Counted from the first letter of the stretch, positions 1-7,892 are shown. The stretch: 64,000 nucleotides of DNA from an uncultured Odoribacter sp. (GCA_944321145.1 CALUKF010000009.1:1-64000), one strand, 5' to 3'. Notes: generated by a model from the letters alone, not told the origin. Translations and numbers: made by a program.

Positions 1-129
1 CAGAGTATTGCCGTCGCCAGCAGTCCTTTTATTTTCCACAACGACATTATTGCCATACCCGCCATCATTTATGCCCTCATGATGAACGTTATCCTCCTGA
101 TTTATGTTGCCATCGTGAAGCGGCGCTGA
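1..129 (+). CDS. C-terminal end of a polytopic membrane protein (partial)
   Basis: The window opens inside a reading frame that runs from base 1 to the TGA at 127-129 and gives 42 residues. The tail is strongly hydrophobic (SIAVASSPFIFHND, then a segment around IPAIIYALMMNVILLIYVAIV) and ends in the basic residues KRR, typical of a last transmembrane helix with a cytoplasmic end. A bile acid:sodium symporter or a related secondary transporter is possible, but only this end is visible, so the family is a guess. A strong hairpin follows directly. Confidence 0.5.
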   Translation, partial: QSIAVASSPFIFHNDIIAIPAIIYALMMNVILLIYVAIVKRR

Positions 130-144
130 TTCGCGGCGGGCTTA

Positions 145-183
145 AAAAAACGAGGCGCACCCCTTGGGCGCGCCTCGTTTTTT
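145..183. terminator. Bidirectional intrinsic terminator
   Basis: A perfect 14-base stem (145-158 with 170-183, core CGAGGCGC/GCGCCTCG) has A-runs on the left and T-runs on the right, so it can act in both directions. It sits between the plus-strand membrane protein and the minus-strand ferredoxin gene, which converge here. Confidence 0.9.
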
Positions 184-200
184 GTCTTCATGTGTTGATA

Positions 201-371
201 TTAAGCCTGTTTGATTGCTTCAACCGGGCATTGTGCAGCGCAAGTACCGCAATCTGTACATGCATTCGCATCGATTTGATAGTGGTCGCTGCCCATTGAG
301 ATTGCACCTACCGGGCATTCTCCTTCGCATGAACCGCATGAAATACAGTCATCTGAAATTACGTAAGCCAT
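201..371 (-). CDS. Small 2[4Fe-4S] ferredoxin
   Basis: This 56-residue protein is a classic clostridial-type bacterial ferredoxin. It carries two cluster motifs, CISCGSCEGECP near the N-terminus and CTDCGTCAAQCP near the C-terminus, each providing three cysteines plus a remote one. Such proteins carry low-potential electrons in the cytoplasm. A likely partner in this window is the 2-oxoacid:ferredoxin oxidoreductase (15148-17853) or the Rnf complex, but that pairing is inferred. The start ATG at 369-371 gives the usual MAYVISDDC beginning. A -7 box on the minus strand lies at 402-409. The length and both motifs are complete. Confidence 0.95.
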   Translation of the reverse strand: MAYVISDDCISCGSCEGECPVGAISMGSDHYQIDANACTDCGTCAAQCPVEAIKQA

Positions 372-401
372 TTTTCTATAGTTTTATTGATTAATATGCC
401 G

Positions 402-409
402 CAAAATTA
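402..409 (-). promoter_or_regulatory. Promoter -7 box for the ferredoxin gene
   Basis: Read on the minus strand the sequence is TAATTTTG, a match to the Bacteroidetes TAnnTTTG box, about 30 bases upstream of the ferredoxin start. No clear -33 TTTG was found at the usual distance. Confidence 0.55.
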
Positions 410-466
410 AAACCAATATTTGAAAGAAAAAAACTTTTATCCCGATTTTTCTTCGGATATATTTCC

Positions 467-474
467 TATCTTTG
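467..474 (+). promoter_or_regulatory. Promoter -7 box for the rplY-pth operon
   Basis: TATCTTTG matches TAnnTTTG. Transcription would begin near 481 and leave a leader of about 105 bases before rplY, long enough to hold the hairpin described next. Confidence 0.6.
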
Positions 475-502
475 CCCCTCGATAATTTGAAGGGGATTTT
501 TT

Positions 503-568
503 ATGAACCGTGCAATGGGAAAACAGGCGGGCTTGCAATCCCCCAAGCCGAAACCTGTCTTTGAGTAG
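503..568 (+). promoter_or_regulatory. Structured leader with a possible 21-codon upstream ORF before rplY
   Basis: Between the promoter and rplY lies a hairpin: ACAGG 523-527 pairs with CCTGT 554-558, and GGCTTG 530-535 with CAAGCC 544-549. The same stretch is open from an ATG at 503 to a TAG at 568 (21 codons, ending PKPKPVFE). A structured leader before a ribosomal-protein gene suggests autoregulation or translational coupling, but neither the hairpin nor the short frame has been shown to work. It is not a leader I can name. Confidence 0.4.
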
Positions 569-585
569 CACATAAAAAATGTATT

Positions 586-1158
586 ATGCAAGTTTTTGAA
601 TTAAAAGGAGAACTGAGAACAGATTTGGGTAAAAAAGCAACCAAAGCGTTGCGGGCTGAAGGCAAAGTGCCGTGCGTGCTTTACGGCGGTGGCGAGAATA
701 TCCATTTTGCTGTGGCTGAGCGGGCATTGCAGAATTTGCTTTACACGCCGATTGTCTATATCGTGAAATTGGACATCAACGGCAAGACATGCGAGGCTGT
801 AATGCGTGAAATCCAATTCCATCCGGTGAGCGACCGCGTGCTCCACATCGACTTCTACCAGATTGACGAAAACAAACCGGTTGTCATGGAAGTCCCTGTG
901 AAACTGCATGGTTTTGCAGCCGGCGTACAGGCGGGTGGTAAATTGTCCTTGGTTGTCCGGAAGCTGAAAGTGAAAGCGTTGCCGGCTAACTTGCCGGGTG
1001 AAATCGACATCGACGTAACCAACTTGGGCTTAGGAAAATCAGTGAAAGTGAAAGATTTGTCTTTCGACAACTTCGAAATCGTCAATGCAAAAGACGTGGT
1101 TGTTGCACAGATTAAGCTGACGCGTGCTGCGCGTGCTGCTGCACAGGAAGCCAAGTAA
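586..1158 (+). CDS. rplY: 50S ribosomal protein L25 / general stress protein Ctc
   Basis: The 190-residue protein has the two-domain layout of the long (TL5/Ctc) form of L25. An N-terminal 5S-rRNA-binding domain spans roughly residues 1-92 (ELRTDLGKKATKALRAEGKVPCVLYG, then HPVSDRVLHIDFYQI), and a C-terminal beta-rich domain follows to about 180. The last residues are alanine and lysine rich. It binds 5S rRNA in the large ribosomal subunit. The pth gene starts 13 bases downstream, a pairing common in many bacteria, so the two are very likely co-transcribed with the S4 and DUF4924 genes that follow. Confidence 0.95.
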   Translation: MQVFELKGELRTDLGKKATKALRAEGKVPCVLYGGGENIHFAVAERALQNLLYTPIVYIVKLDINGKTCEAVMREIQFHPVSDRVLHIDFYQIDENKPVVMEVPVKLHGFAAGVQAGGKLSLVVRKLKVKALPANLPGEIDIDVTNLGLGKSVKVKDLSFDNFEIVNAKDVVVAQIKLTRAARAAAQEAK

Positions 1159-1171
1159 GCAGTGAGTTATT

Positions 1172-1744
1172 ATGAAGTATCTGATAGTCGGATTGGGCAA
1201 CATTGGCTCCGAATACGAAGATACACGGCATAATATTGGATTTAAAGTATTGGACGCTTTTGCGAAGGCGTCCAATGCTGTTTTTGAAGACAAACGCTAC
1301 GGTGCCGTGTGCGAGTTGAAATTGAAAGGACGCACCCTTCTCTTGCTGAAGCCCAACACTTATATGAACCTCAGCGGGAAAGCGGTCAGCTACTGGATGC
1401 AGAAAGAAAAAGTGGCATTGGAAGACCTTTTGGTGATTGTCGACGACCTCGCTTTGCCTTTTGGCACCCTCCGCCTCCGGGGGCAGGGGAGCGACGGCGG
1501 GCACAATGGATTGAAAAGCATCAACGCCCTTCTCGGCACCAATGCCTATGCGCGTCTGCGCATCGGAATCGGCAACGATTTCCAGCGTGGCGGGCAAATC
1601 GACTATGTCCTTGGGCAATGGACGCCTGACGAGGAAGTTGCCCTCCCAGCCCTCCAAGAGCGTGGCGGTGAGGTAATAACGGCTTTTGTCCTTCAAGGGC
1701 TTGCACGCACGATGAATATTTACAACACCAATCCTAAAAAATAA
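1172..1744 (+). CDS. pth: Peptidyl-tRNA hydrolase
   Basis: The 190-residue enzyme releases tRNA from peptidyl-tRNAs that drop off ribosomes. The catalytic positions of the Pth family are visible: N10 in GLGN, H20 in DTRHNIGF, the NTYMNLSG substrate loop, D in [10 protein letters not shown] and GGHNGLKS. The length is normal for the family. It sits 13 bases after rplY and 8 bases before the S4-domain gene, so this is a tight translation-related operon. I see nothing unusual in the sequence. Confidence 0.97.
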   Translation: MKYLIVGLGNIGSEYEDTRHNIGFKVLDAFAKASNAVFEDKRYGAVCELKLKGRTLLLLKPNTYMNLSGKAVSYWMQKEKVALEDLLVIVDDLALPFGTLRLRGQGSDGGHNGLKSINALLGTNAYARLRIGIGNDFQRGGQIDYVLGQWTPDEEVALPALQERGGEVITAFVLQGLARTMNIYNTNPKK

Positions 1745-1752
1745 ACCCTTTT

Positions 1753-2157
1753 ATGGCGGAAGAAGAAAAAGTGAGAATAGACAAATGGCTCTGGGCAGTG
1801 CGGATATTCAAGACCCGTACCCTTGCTGCCGAGGAATGCCAGAAAGGACACGTGACTATCGGCGGCGTCCACGTCAAGCCTTCCAAAGAATTGCGTGGCG
1901 GCGAAATCGTCAAAGTCCGGATGCCTCCCATTGAGCGCCACTTCCTGGTCAAAGGGCTGTCTTCCAAACGCATGTCCGCTTCGTTGGCAGCCGAATATGT
2001 GGAAGACGTCACCCCGCAGGAGACGCTCGACCTCCTCAATGCCGTCAAGTCCTATGGTTTTGAGTCGCGTCCCCGGGGCATCGGGCGTCCCACCAAACGC
2101 GACCGCCGCATGATTGACCGCCTGAAGCACGATTTGGAAGACGATTTTGAACTCTAA
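1753..2157 (+). CDS. RNA-binding S4 domain protein, Hsp15-like
   Basis: The protein has 134 residues. An S4 RNA-binding domain occupies roughly residues 8-60 (RIDKWLWAVRIFKTRTLAAEECQ, then GHVTIGG) and a basic C-terminal tail follows (GRPTKRDRRMIDRLK). This is the layout of Hsp15, which binds stalled 50S subunits carrying peptidyl-tRNA and helps recycle them. Being next to pth, which handles the same kind of stalled product, supports that role. The end lies 13 bases before the preferred start of the next gene. The exact function in Bacteroidales has not been shown to my knowledge. Confidence 0.88.
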   Translation: MAEEEKVRIDKWLWAVRIFKTRTLAAEECQKGHVTIGGVHVKPSKELRGGEIVKVRMPPIERHFLVKGLSSKRMSASLAAEYVEDVTPQETLDLLNAVKSYGFESRPRGIGRPTKRDRRMIDRLKHDLEDDFEL

Positions 2158-2170
2158 AAACATACCGTAC

Positions 2171-2728
2171 ATGATAGTTGCGCGCGAAAAAAAGAAAGAC
2201 AATATTGCCGAATATCTGTTATATATGTGGCAAGTGGAAGACATGCTCCGGGCATTGGGGTTGGACATGGCGCAAGTAGACCAATACGTTGTCTCCCGCT
2301 ATGCAACGGACGAACAGACCCGCCATGAAATCCATGATTGGTATGACAACCTTATCGCCATCATGAAACAGGAGCGGGTGGAAAAACAAGGACACATCCA
2401 AGCCTTGAAAAATACCATGGACGAGCTTACGGAGTTGCATTTCTTCCTCCTCCACCAGGCGCACGACTTTCGCTACCAGCAATTGGTGACTGCCGCTGCT
2501 GCCAATCTCGTGGAATACCGCCGCCGCTCACAAGCCGGCGATGACGTTTCAGACCCGGAACTTGCGATGCAGGGTTTATATGCCAACCTCTTGCTCCGCC
2601 TCCAGAAAAAGGAAATCCATCCGGAGACCGCAGCAGCCATGGACACTTTCAGCAAAATGATTGCCTATCTCGCCGCACGCTACAAGCAACGCGAAGAAGA
2701 AGAACGTACAGCATTGAACGAAATATAA
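2171..2728 (+). CDS. DUF4924 family protein
   Basis: The N-terminal sequence MIVAREKKKDNIAEYLLYMWQVEDMLRA is characteristic of DUF4924, a Bacteroidetes family of unknown function. The protein is almost entirely helical by composition, cytoplasmic (no signal peptide or membrane segment), and ends in an acidic and basic coiled stretch. An in-frame ATG at 2147 would overlap the previous gene by 11 bases. I prefer 2171 because the conserved family sequence starts there, giving 185 residues. It is the fourth gene of the rplY-pth run, so a role near translation is possible but unproven. Confidence 0.85.
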   Translation: MIVAREKKKDNIAEYLLYMWQVEDMLRALGLDMAQVDQYVVSRYATDEQTRHEIHDWYDNLIAIMKQERVEKQGHIQALKNTMDELTELHFFLLHQAHDFRYQQLVTAAAANLVEYRRRSQAGDDVSDPELAMQGLYANLLLRLQKKEIHPETAAAMDTFSKMIAYLAARYKQREEEERTALNEI

Positions 2729-2739
2729 AAACCATTTTT

Positions 2740-3780
2740 ATGAGAAAGATTTTAATAGCCATCCTCCTTTGTTGGTCGGCATCCCTTTATGCCGCCGAAG
2801 ATAAAAAAGAATACAACGCTTCCTTTTCCAAGGACGGCGTGGAAGAAGTGGTCATAGTCAATAGCTACGGCGATGTCGAAATTAGCCAGGCAGCAGACAC
2901 CCTCTGCACCGTCAGCGCTGTCGTGACCGTAGAAGCGAAATCTCCGGAGAAAGTAGCGGAAGTGTTGGCTTCCGTATCCATCACCGAAAGCGTTTCGGGA
3001 GCCTCCCGGACTTTTGCCACGGGGTTCGGCAAAGACTTGGGGGTCAAAAAAGCCTTCGCGGGCGTAAAAGTCAACTCCGCCTATAGCATCCAAGTGCCTC
3101 GTGGCATGAAAGTGCGGGTAGTCAATTCCGCAGGCAATGTCACTGTAAGCAATTTTGAAGGACAACTCAATGCCGATATTGACAATGGTGATTTCCATGC
3201 CGGCACTTTGCGCGGCAAGGACTTTTACATCAAACAATCGGGCGGTACTTGCGAAATTGCGGCAGTAGACGTCTTGGATGGCGAATGGCGCAACTGCCAT
3301 GTCCTGATTGGCGACGGGGACGACATTCGCTTAGACCTCAGTTCTTGCGATGGCGACATAGCCTCTGCCGGCAAATTGAATGTCCGTTCCTCCGGCGGCA
3401 AAATGCAAATCGGCGACGTGGAACGCTTGCTCGGCAGCTCCTCCTTCACCAAATACGAGGTGCAAGACCTTGCTGACCTCCTCGACATGGACATGAAAAT
3501 GGGCGAACTGAACATCCGCAACATCCGTCCCCTCTTTTCCGAAATCCGCCTGAAATCCTCCTTCACCAAAGTCGGGTTGAGCTTTATGGACAAAGCAAGC
3601 TATGTGTTGGAAATCAAGCGTAACAAGTCCTTGAAACTGGATTTGCCGGAAGGCTTGATATTGGAGGATGCTCCTGCTTCTGAGCGGAATGTCCGCATCG
3701 GCACCGCTACCGTCGGCAATCCCGAACAGGCAGGCAAGGTCACCTTGGAACTTTCCAACGGCAGCTTTTTCCTGCAATAG
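2740..3780 (+). CDS. Secreted DUF4097-like repeat protein (putative adhesin fold)
   Basis: A signal peptide covers about residues 1-18 (MRKILIAILLCWSASLYA). The rest is made of short beta strands with repeated small-residue turns (VNSYGDVEIS, VNSAGNVTVSNF, IKQSGGTCEI, VRSSGGKMQIGDV), the pattern of a parallel beta-helix or DUF4097-type domain. No catalytic motif is visible. It probably acts in the periplasm or on the envelope. It starts 11 bases after the DUF4924 gene and is the last gene before a hairpin-rich region of more than 600 bases, so it likely ends the operon. The function is unknown. Confidence 0.7.
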   Translation: MRKILIAILLCWSASLYAAEDKKEYNASFSKDGVEEVVIVNSYGDVEISQAADTLCTVSAVVTVEAKSPEKVAEVLASVSITESVSGASRTFATGFGKDLGVKKAFAGVKVNSAYSIQVPRGMKVRVVNSAGNVTVSNFEGQLNADIDNGDFHAGTLRGKDFYIKQSGGTCEIAAVDVLDGEWRNCHVLIGDGDDIRLDLSSCDGDIASAGKLNVRSSGGKMQIGDVERLLGSSSFTKYEVQDLADLLDMDMKMGELNIRNIRPLFSEIRLKSSFTKVGLSFMDKASYVLEIKRNKSLKLDLPEGLILEDAPASERNVRIGTATVGNPEQAGKVTLELSNGSFFLQ

Positions 3781-3801
3781 GTTTGTTTCCGGAGCTTCTT
3801 T

Positions 3802-3842
3802 GAAAAGTGTCACTTTTCGATGTGTTTTTCCATTGAAAAGTG
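3802..3842. repeat. Competing GAAAAGTG/CACTTTTC hairpins
   Basis: GAAAAGTG occurs at 3802-3809 and 3835-3842, and its complement CACTTTTC lies between them at 3811-3818. The middle arm can pair with either outer arm but not both, so two exclusive hairpins are possible just after the end of the upstream gene. Confidence 0.6.
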
Positions 3843-3880
3843 ACGTGCTCTATGTTGTACAGGAAAATAGAAGCGTATAT

Positions 3881-3905
3881 AGGGAGGTACGAAAAGTGCC
3901 TCCCT
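3881..3905 (+). terminator. Stable hairpin, likely terminator of the rplY operon
   Basis: A 10-base-pair stem (3881-3890 with 3896-3905, one G-T pair) closes a GAAAA loop. No real T-tract follows (TCCCTT), so it may be a processing or 3'-end stabilising structure rather than a textbook terminator. Confidence 0.5.
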
Positions 3906-3983
3906 TCCCTTGTTCAATCCGTAGTCATTGAAAGGTTTGCAAAAGATTTGAAATGAGGTGTTTATTTTCTGTTTACTAATTAA

Positions 3984-4049
3984 TTCCGTTTTATTTCCAT
4001 TTCTAAATGGTGATAAAATGGAAGTGAAATGGAGATAAAATGGAGTTGC
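3984..4049. repeat. 11-base phased inverted tandem repeat
   Basis: Six successive 11-mers are in perfect register: TTCCGTTTTAT, TTCCATTTCTA, AATGGTGATAA, AATGGAAGTGA, AATGGAGATAA, AATGGAGTTGC. The first two begin TTCC and the last four begin AATGG, so the motif turns into its complement in the middle. Apart from this array, the two hairpins before it and the arcC promoter, I see nothing in the gene-free stretch 3781-4406, which is AT-rich. Confidence 0.75.
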
Positions 4050-4343
4050 TTGCTGCATGTTATTGATAGAATATTAGTTAGGTGTTGTTTTAATTTTGTG
4101 TTTTTGTGGCAGGAATTGCAAGGGGAATGAATTGAAAATTTGATGTGAGTGTGGGGCTCTGTTGGGAAGTGTGAGGGGGCGTGTGGATTAGGAAGATAGC
4201 GGCATAAAAAGAGCAGGCGGGGGGCGCATTTTGCGCTGCATAATTATATGAATGGGGAGAATGATTATGCGGGTGGTTGATTTTGAGTGGGTTATATTTT
4301 CAAAAAAATGGATTTTGCTATTTTTTTGCGTGTGGATATTCTT

Positions 4344-4351
4344 TAATTTTG
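4344..4351 (+). promoter_or_regulatory. Promoter -7 box for arcC
   Basis: TAATTTTG matches TAnnTTTG and lies 55 bases before the arcC start. A TTTG at 4325-4328 is only 15 bases upstream, shorter than the usual spacing. Confidence 0.5.
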
Positions 4352-4406
4352 TGTAGTTTCCTCGTGAATGGAGGAGGACGTGAAATAAAAATAAAAGTAG
4401 ATATAT

Positions 4407-5366
4407 ATGGAAGAAAAGAAGTTGGCTGTGGTCGCTTTGGGTGGAAATGCCATTCTTCGTGGCAACCAGAAGGGCACAGTGGAAGAGCAGAATCAGAATG
4501 TCCGGGAAACGTTGGAGAATCTGATTTATTTGGTGAAAGAAGGATATAATTTGATTATCAGCCATGGAAATGGCCCGCAGGTGGGTAATTTCCTGATGAG
4601 CGATGATGCCGGGGTGAAGATGTATGGCTTGGCTCCGTCAACATTGGATATGTGCGTGGCTTATTCGCAGGGGCAAATCGGGTATATGATTGAGCGCAAT
4701 CTGCGGAATGTGTTGCGTGAGCACGGGCTGCAGCGGCATGTGGTGTCGATGATTTCGCAGGTGGTGGTGGATGAGCATGACCCGGCACTGAAGAATCCGA
4801 CGAAACGGGTGGGCAAGATTTATACCCGCGAGGAGGCGGACAAGCTGGAGGCGGAGCATGGCTGGATTTTCAAGGAGGAGATTAAGGTGGAAGGAGGCTG
4901 GCGCCGCGTGGTGCCGTCGCCGACGCCGATTGATTTCAAGAATGCTTCGCTAGTGGAGCGGATGGCGCGCGAGGGCAGCATCGTGATTACTGGCGGAGGC
5001 GGGGGGATCCCTGTTTACGTGGACGGCGAGGGAATGTTGCAGCCGCTCGAAGGGGTGATTGACAAGGATTTGGCTTCGGCAATGATTGCTACGCGGGTGA
5101 AGGCGGACGAGCTGTATATCCTGACGGATGTACCTTATATTTATAAGGATTACAAGAAGCCGACGGAGAAGGTGTTGGAGTTTTTGGATTATGCCGATGC
5201 GAAACGTTATCTGGATGAGGGGATGTTCGGCGAGGGGAGCATGGCTCCGAAGATTCGCGCTTGCCTGGCTTTTGTGGAGAAAGGCGGGCAGAAGGCTGTC
5301 ATTACGGAGGCAACAAAGTTGGAAGACCGCCGTTACGGTTCGAAGATTACGATGCATTATGACTGA
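4407..5366 (+). CDS. arcC: Carbamate kinase
   Basis: The 319-residue protein interconverts carbamoyl phosphate plus ADP with carbamate plus ATP; in fermentation it makes ATP. Family motifs are intact: GGNAILRGNQKGT near the N-terminus, SHGNGPQVGNF, the PSPTPIDF segment, VITGGGGGIPV and VIDKDLASA. The length is normal. An ornithine carbamoyltransferase gene follows 70 bases later on the same strand, so carbamoyl phosphate made by splitting citrulline would be passed to this enzyme. No arginine deiminase gene lies beside them. The ORF start is preceded by AT-rich sequence and a -7 box at 4344-4351. Confidence 0.95.
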   Translation: MEEKKLAVVALGGNAILRGNQKGTVEEQNQNVRETLENLIYLVKEGYNLIISHGNGPQVGNFLMSDDAGVKMYGLAPSTLDMCVAYSQGQIGYMIERNLRNVLREHGLQRHVVSMISQVVVDEHDPALKNPTKRVGKIYTREEADKLEAEHGWIFKEEIKVEGGWRRVVPSPTPIDFKNASLVERMAREGSIVITGGGGGIPVYVDGEGMLQPLEGVIDKDLASAMIATRVKADELYILTDVPYIYKDYKKPTEKVLEFLDYADAKRYLDEGMFGEGSMAPKIRACLAFVEKGGQKAVITEATKLEDRRYGSKITMHYD

Positions 5367-5383
5367 TTTATGAATTAATTCCG

Positions 5384-5391
5384 TACCTTTG
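5384..5391 (+). promoter_or_regulatory. Promoter -7 box before the ornithine carbamoyltransferase gene
   Basis: TACCTTTG matches TAnnTTTG. It gives the gene its own promoter besides read-through from arcC. The expected transcription start near 5398 lies upstream of the ATG at 5437 and supports that start. Confidence 0.6.
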
Positions 5392-5436
5392 TGGGTGTGA
5401 TAGTTGATAGAGATTGTAATTAATAAAATAGAAATT

Positions 5437-6438
5437 ATGGCTTTCAATTTGAGAAACAGGAATTTCCTGAAGTTATTGGATTTTACTCCGGAAGAAATCA
5501 AGTATTTGCTGGATTTGGCAAAGGATTTGAAAAAGGCAAAATATGCCGGCACTGAGCAGCCGCGGATGAAGGGCAAGAATATTGCCTTGATTTTCGAGAA
5601 GACTTCTACCCGTACGCGTTGCGCGTTTGAGGTGGCAGCCGCTGACCAGGGGGCTCACACGACTTACCTGGGACCGTCAGGCTCGCAGATTGGCGTGAAG
5701 GAGTCTATGGCAGACACGGCACGGGTGCTGGGACGCATGTATGACGGCATCGAGTACCGCGGCTTCAAGCAGGAGACGGTGGAAGAGCTGGCGAAATATG
5801 CAGGCGTGCCGGTGTGGAACGGCTTGACGAATGAGTTCCACCCGACGCAGATTTTGGCAGATTTCCTGACGATGAGCGAGCATGTGGATAAGCCGTTGAA
5901 CCAGGTGACTTATGCTTATCTGGGCGATGCACGTTTCAATATGGGCAATTCGCTGATGGTGGGCGGCGTGAAGATGGGCATGGATGTGCGCATTGTGGCT
6001 CCGAAGGCTTTGCAGCCGGACGCTGAGTTGGTGGCTACCTGCCAGAAAATTGCTGAGGAGACGGGTGCTAAGTTGACGGTGACGGATGATGTTGCTGCCG
6101 GCGTGAAGGGATGCGACTTCTTGTACACGGATGTATGGGTGTCTATGGGCGAGCCGACTGAAGTGTGGGCAGAGCGCATCAAGTTGTTGATGCCTTACCA
6201 GGTGAATGCCAAGACGATGGAGATGACGGGCAATAAGAATTGCAAGTTTATGCATTGCTTGCCGGCTTACCACAATCTGGAAACGCAGGTAGGACGCGAT
6301 GTGAACAAGCAGTTTGGCTTGGACGGCATCGAGGTGACGGAGGAAGTGTTCGAGTCGAAGAATTCCATTGTGTTCGACGAGGCAGAGAACCGCATGCACA
6401 CTATCAAGGCTGTGATGGTGGCAACTTTGGGTGATTGA
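5437..6438 (+). CDS. argF: Ornithine carbamoyltransferase
   Basis: The 333-residue enzyme joins carbamoyl phosphate and ornithine to citrulline, or runs in reverse in the deiminase-type pathway. Conserved motifs are STRTR at residues 57-61 (carbamoyl phosphate binding), FHPTQ, and HCLP near the C-terminus. The frame is open upstream to a TTG at 5404, but [16 protein letters not shown] is the typical family start, so I use the ATG at 5437. The arcC neighbour suggests the catabolic direction (arcB-like). Sequence alone cannot separate this from the biosynthetic enzyme, and N-acetylornithine-specific relatives exist in Bacteroidetes. Confidence 0.9.
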   Translation: MAFNLRNRNFLKLLDFTPEEIKYLLDLAKDLKKAKYAGTEQPRMKGKNIALIFEKTSTRTRCAFEVAAADQGAHTTYLGPSGSQIGVKESMADTARVLGRMYDGIEYRGFKQETVEELAKYAGVPVWNGLTNEFHPTQILADFLTMSEHVDKPLNQVTYAYLGDARFNMGNSLMVGGVKMGMDVRIVAPKALQPDAELVATCQKIAEETGAKLTVTDDVAAGVKGCDFLYTDVWVSMGEPTEVWAERIKLLMPYQVNAKTMEMTGNKNCKFMHCLPAYHNLETQVGRDVNKQFGLDGIEVTEEVFESKNSIVFDEAENRMHTIKAVMVATLGD

Positions 6439-6467
6439 TTTTTCATAATAATAATTTTGAGATGGGT

Positions 6468-6501
6468 GAATCCCGAAAGGCTGTAAAGCCTTTCGGGATT
6501 C
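6468..6501. terminator. Terminator hairpin between convergent genes
   Basis: A perfect 15-base-pair stem (6468-6482 with 6487-6501) closes a GTAA loop. It lies between the plus-strand argF gene and the minus-strand ATPase gene and can serve both, though neither side has a long T-run. Confidence 0.8.
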
Positions 6502-6515
6502 GCTTTGCAGGGAGG

Positions 6516-7838
6516 TTACATGTCTTCGAGGGAGAGGCATTGCATGTCGATGTTGTATTTGGGCAAGACTTTGTTTTTCAGGTGTTCGACTTTTTGTTTC
6601 AAAAGTTCTGGCTTGAAGTTTTTTTTCTGGCGTTTTACTTCGATGACAAGTGCTTTGTCTTTTTCTAATTTCAAGGCAACGATGTCGATTTCATTTTGTC
6701 CGTTCTTCAAGTCCCACCAGGAACCTATTTCACGGTACTGGGATGTTTCTGCCAATAGTTGTTTGAAATATAGCTCCAGGCAGTGCCCGGAGTAGGTGGG
6801 GTAGTCGGCTTTGATGATTTGTTGCAAGCCTACGTAATTCTTGATTTCCACGAGGGAACGATAGCGGTCGAAATAGTTGAACCAGAAACGGAGGAAGTTG
6901 TCCGTGATTTCATAGCGGATGGCTTGCGTCCCTTTTTTGGATAGGATGGGGCGTCGTCGGGTAATTACGTTGTAATCTTCAATGAGCCGTTTCAATTGTC
7001 CTCCGATGCTTTTCTCGCCGAGGGCAGCTTCGATTGCGGATTGTGTGTTGATGCCTCCTGAAATGGCATTGAGGATAGAGAAATAGGTGGCGTAGTTTTT
7101 CCCAAATTCTTCTATTAAAAGGTATTTCCCTTCATCGACAAATGGGGAATTGTCGCGTGCCATGAAGGAAATCATGCCCTCGACGTCCAAGGTGCCGTTG
7201 TCGCAGAATAGTTCCACGTATTTGGGGATGCCTCCGGTGAAGGAGTAAAGTGCCAAGAGGTCGTCGGCGGTGTGGTTGGGCTGGTAGTCGTGCATGATTT
7301 TCTTCAGCGTGGCGATGCTGAATGCCGATAGCTTGATGATGTTGTCCGCCCGCCCGAAAAGGGGCTCTTTTGAGTTTCGGAAAATCTTCTGCATCAGCGA
7401 ATAAGCCGAACCGGAAACTATCAGGTTCATGTGGGTGTCCATCCGGTAACTATCCCATAGGTTCTGCATGTCGCTGTATATGGATTCGTTGATGTTGTAG
7501 AATTCTTGAAATTCATCGATGACTAAATTGAAGGCTTTGCTTTTGGCTTGCTCCAACAAGTATTGAAATAAGGAGCGGAAGGCTTTAATCCCTTCGGGAA
7601 CGTATGTGCTGAGGGCTTGCGAAATAAGAGGGATGTATTCCGCGCACAGCGAAGCCTCATTCTTCCGGCTGACGAACAGGTAAATTGTAGGGGCATCCTT
7701 TACGGCTTTCATCACGAGGCTTGTTTTGCCGATACGCCTCCTTCCCGTGATGACGGTCAGTCTGGAATGGTCTGTGAATGAGAGCGTCTGTATGCGCTTC
7801 AATTCTGCCAGTTCGTTTTCTCTGTCGTAAAATTTCAT
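6516..7838 (-). CDS. Archaeal-type AAA ATPase with DUF234 C-terminal domain
   Basis: The 440-residue protein joins an archaeal-ATPase domain to a C-terminal DUF234 domain. Walker A is TGRRRIGKTS (residues 31-40), Walker B is LVIDEF with D108 and E109, and the C-terminus has a nuclease-like strand pair (NEIDIVALKLEKDKA, then VIEVKRQKK) in the position of a PD-(D/E)XK core. Such stand-alone ATPases are frequent in anaerobes and archaea; their role is not established, and links to mobile or defence genes are only suspected. It has its own promoter with a GTTAC repeat array. It is not closely related to the pair at 44233 and 54866. Confidence 0.88.
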   Translation of the reverse strand: MKFYDRENELAELKRIQTLSFTDHSRLTVITGRRRIGKTSLVMKAVKDAPTIYLFVSRKNEASLCAEYIPLISQALSTYVPEGIKAFRSLFQYLLEQAKSKAFNLVIDEFQEFYNINESIYSDMQNLWDSYRMDTHMNLIVSGSAYSLMQKIFRNSKEPLFGRADNIIKLSAFSIATLKKIMHDYQPNHTADDLLALYSFTGGIPKYVELFCDNGTLDVEGMISFMARDNSPFVDEGKYLLIEEFGKNYATYFSILNAISGGINTQSAIEAALGEKSIGGQLKRLIEDYNVITRRRPILSKKGTQAIRYEITDNFLRFWFNYFDRYRSLVEIKNYVGLQQIIKADYPTYSGHCLELYFKQLLAETSQYREIGSWWDLKNGQNEIDIVALKLEKDKALVIEVKRQKKNFKPELLKQKVEHLKNKVLPKYNIDMQCLSLEDM

Positions 7839-7855
7839 GTCTTGCTTATTTATTA

Positions 7856-7892
7856 GTTACCGCCGTAACGGTTACGGTGGTTACAAAGTTAC
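7856..7892 (-). promoter_or_regulatory. Promoter and GTTAC repeat operator of the DUF234 ATPase gene
   Basis: Within 37 bases the pentamer GTTAC or its complement occurs five times (7856, 7865 inverted, 7871, 7880, 7888). The central pair forms CCGCCGTAAC facing GTTACGGTGG with one G-T pair. The minus-strand -7 box TAACTTTG at 7884-7891 is inside the array, so the repeats cover the transcription start and early leader. This is the position of an operator, possibly for autoregulation, which is inferred. Confidence 0.55.
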
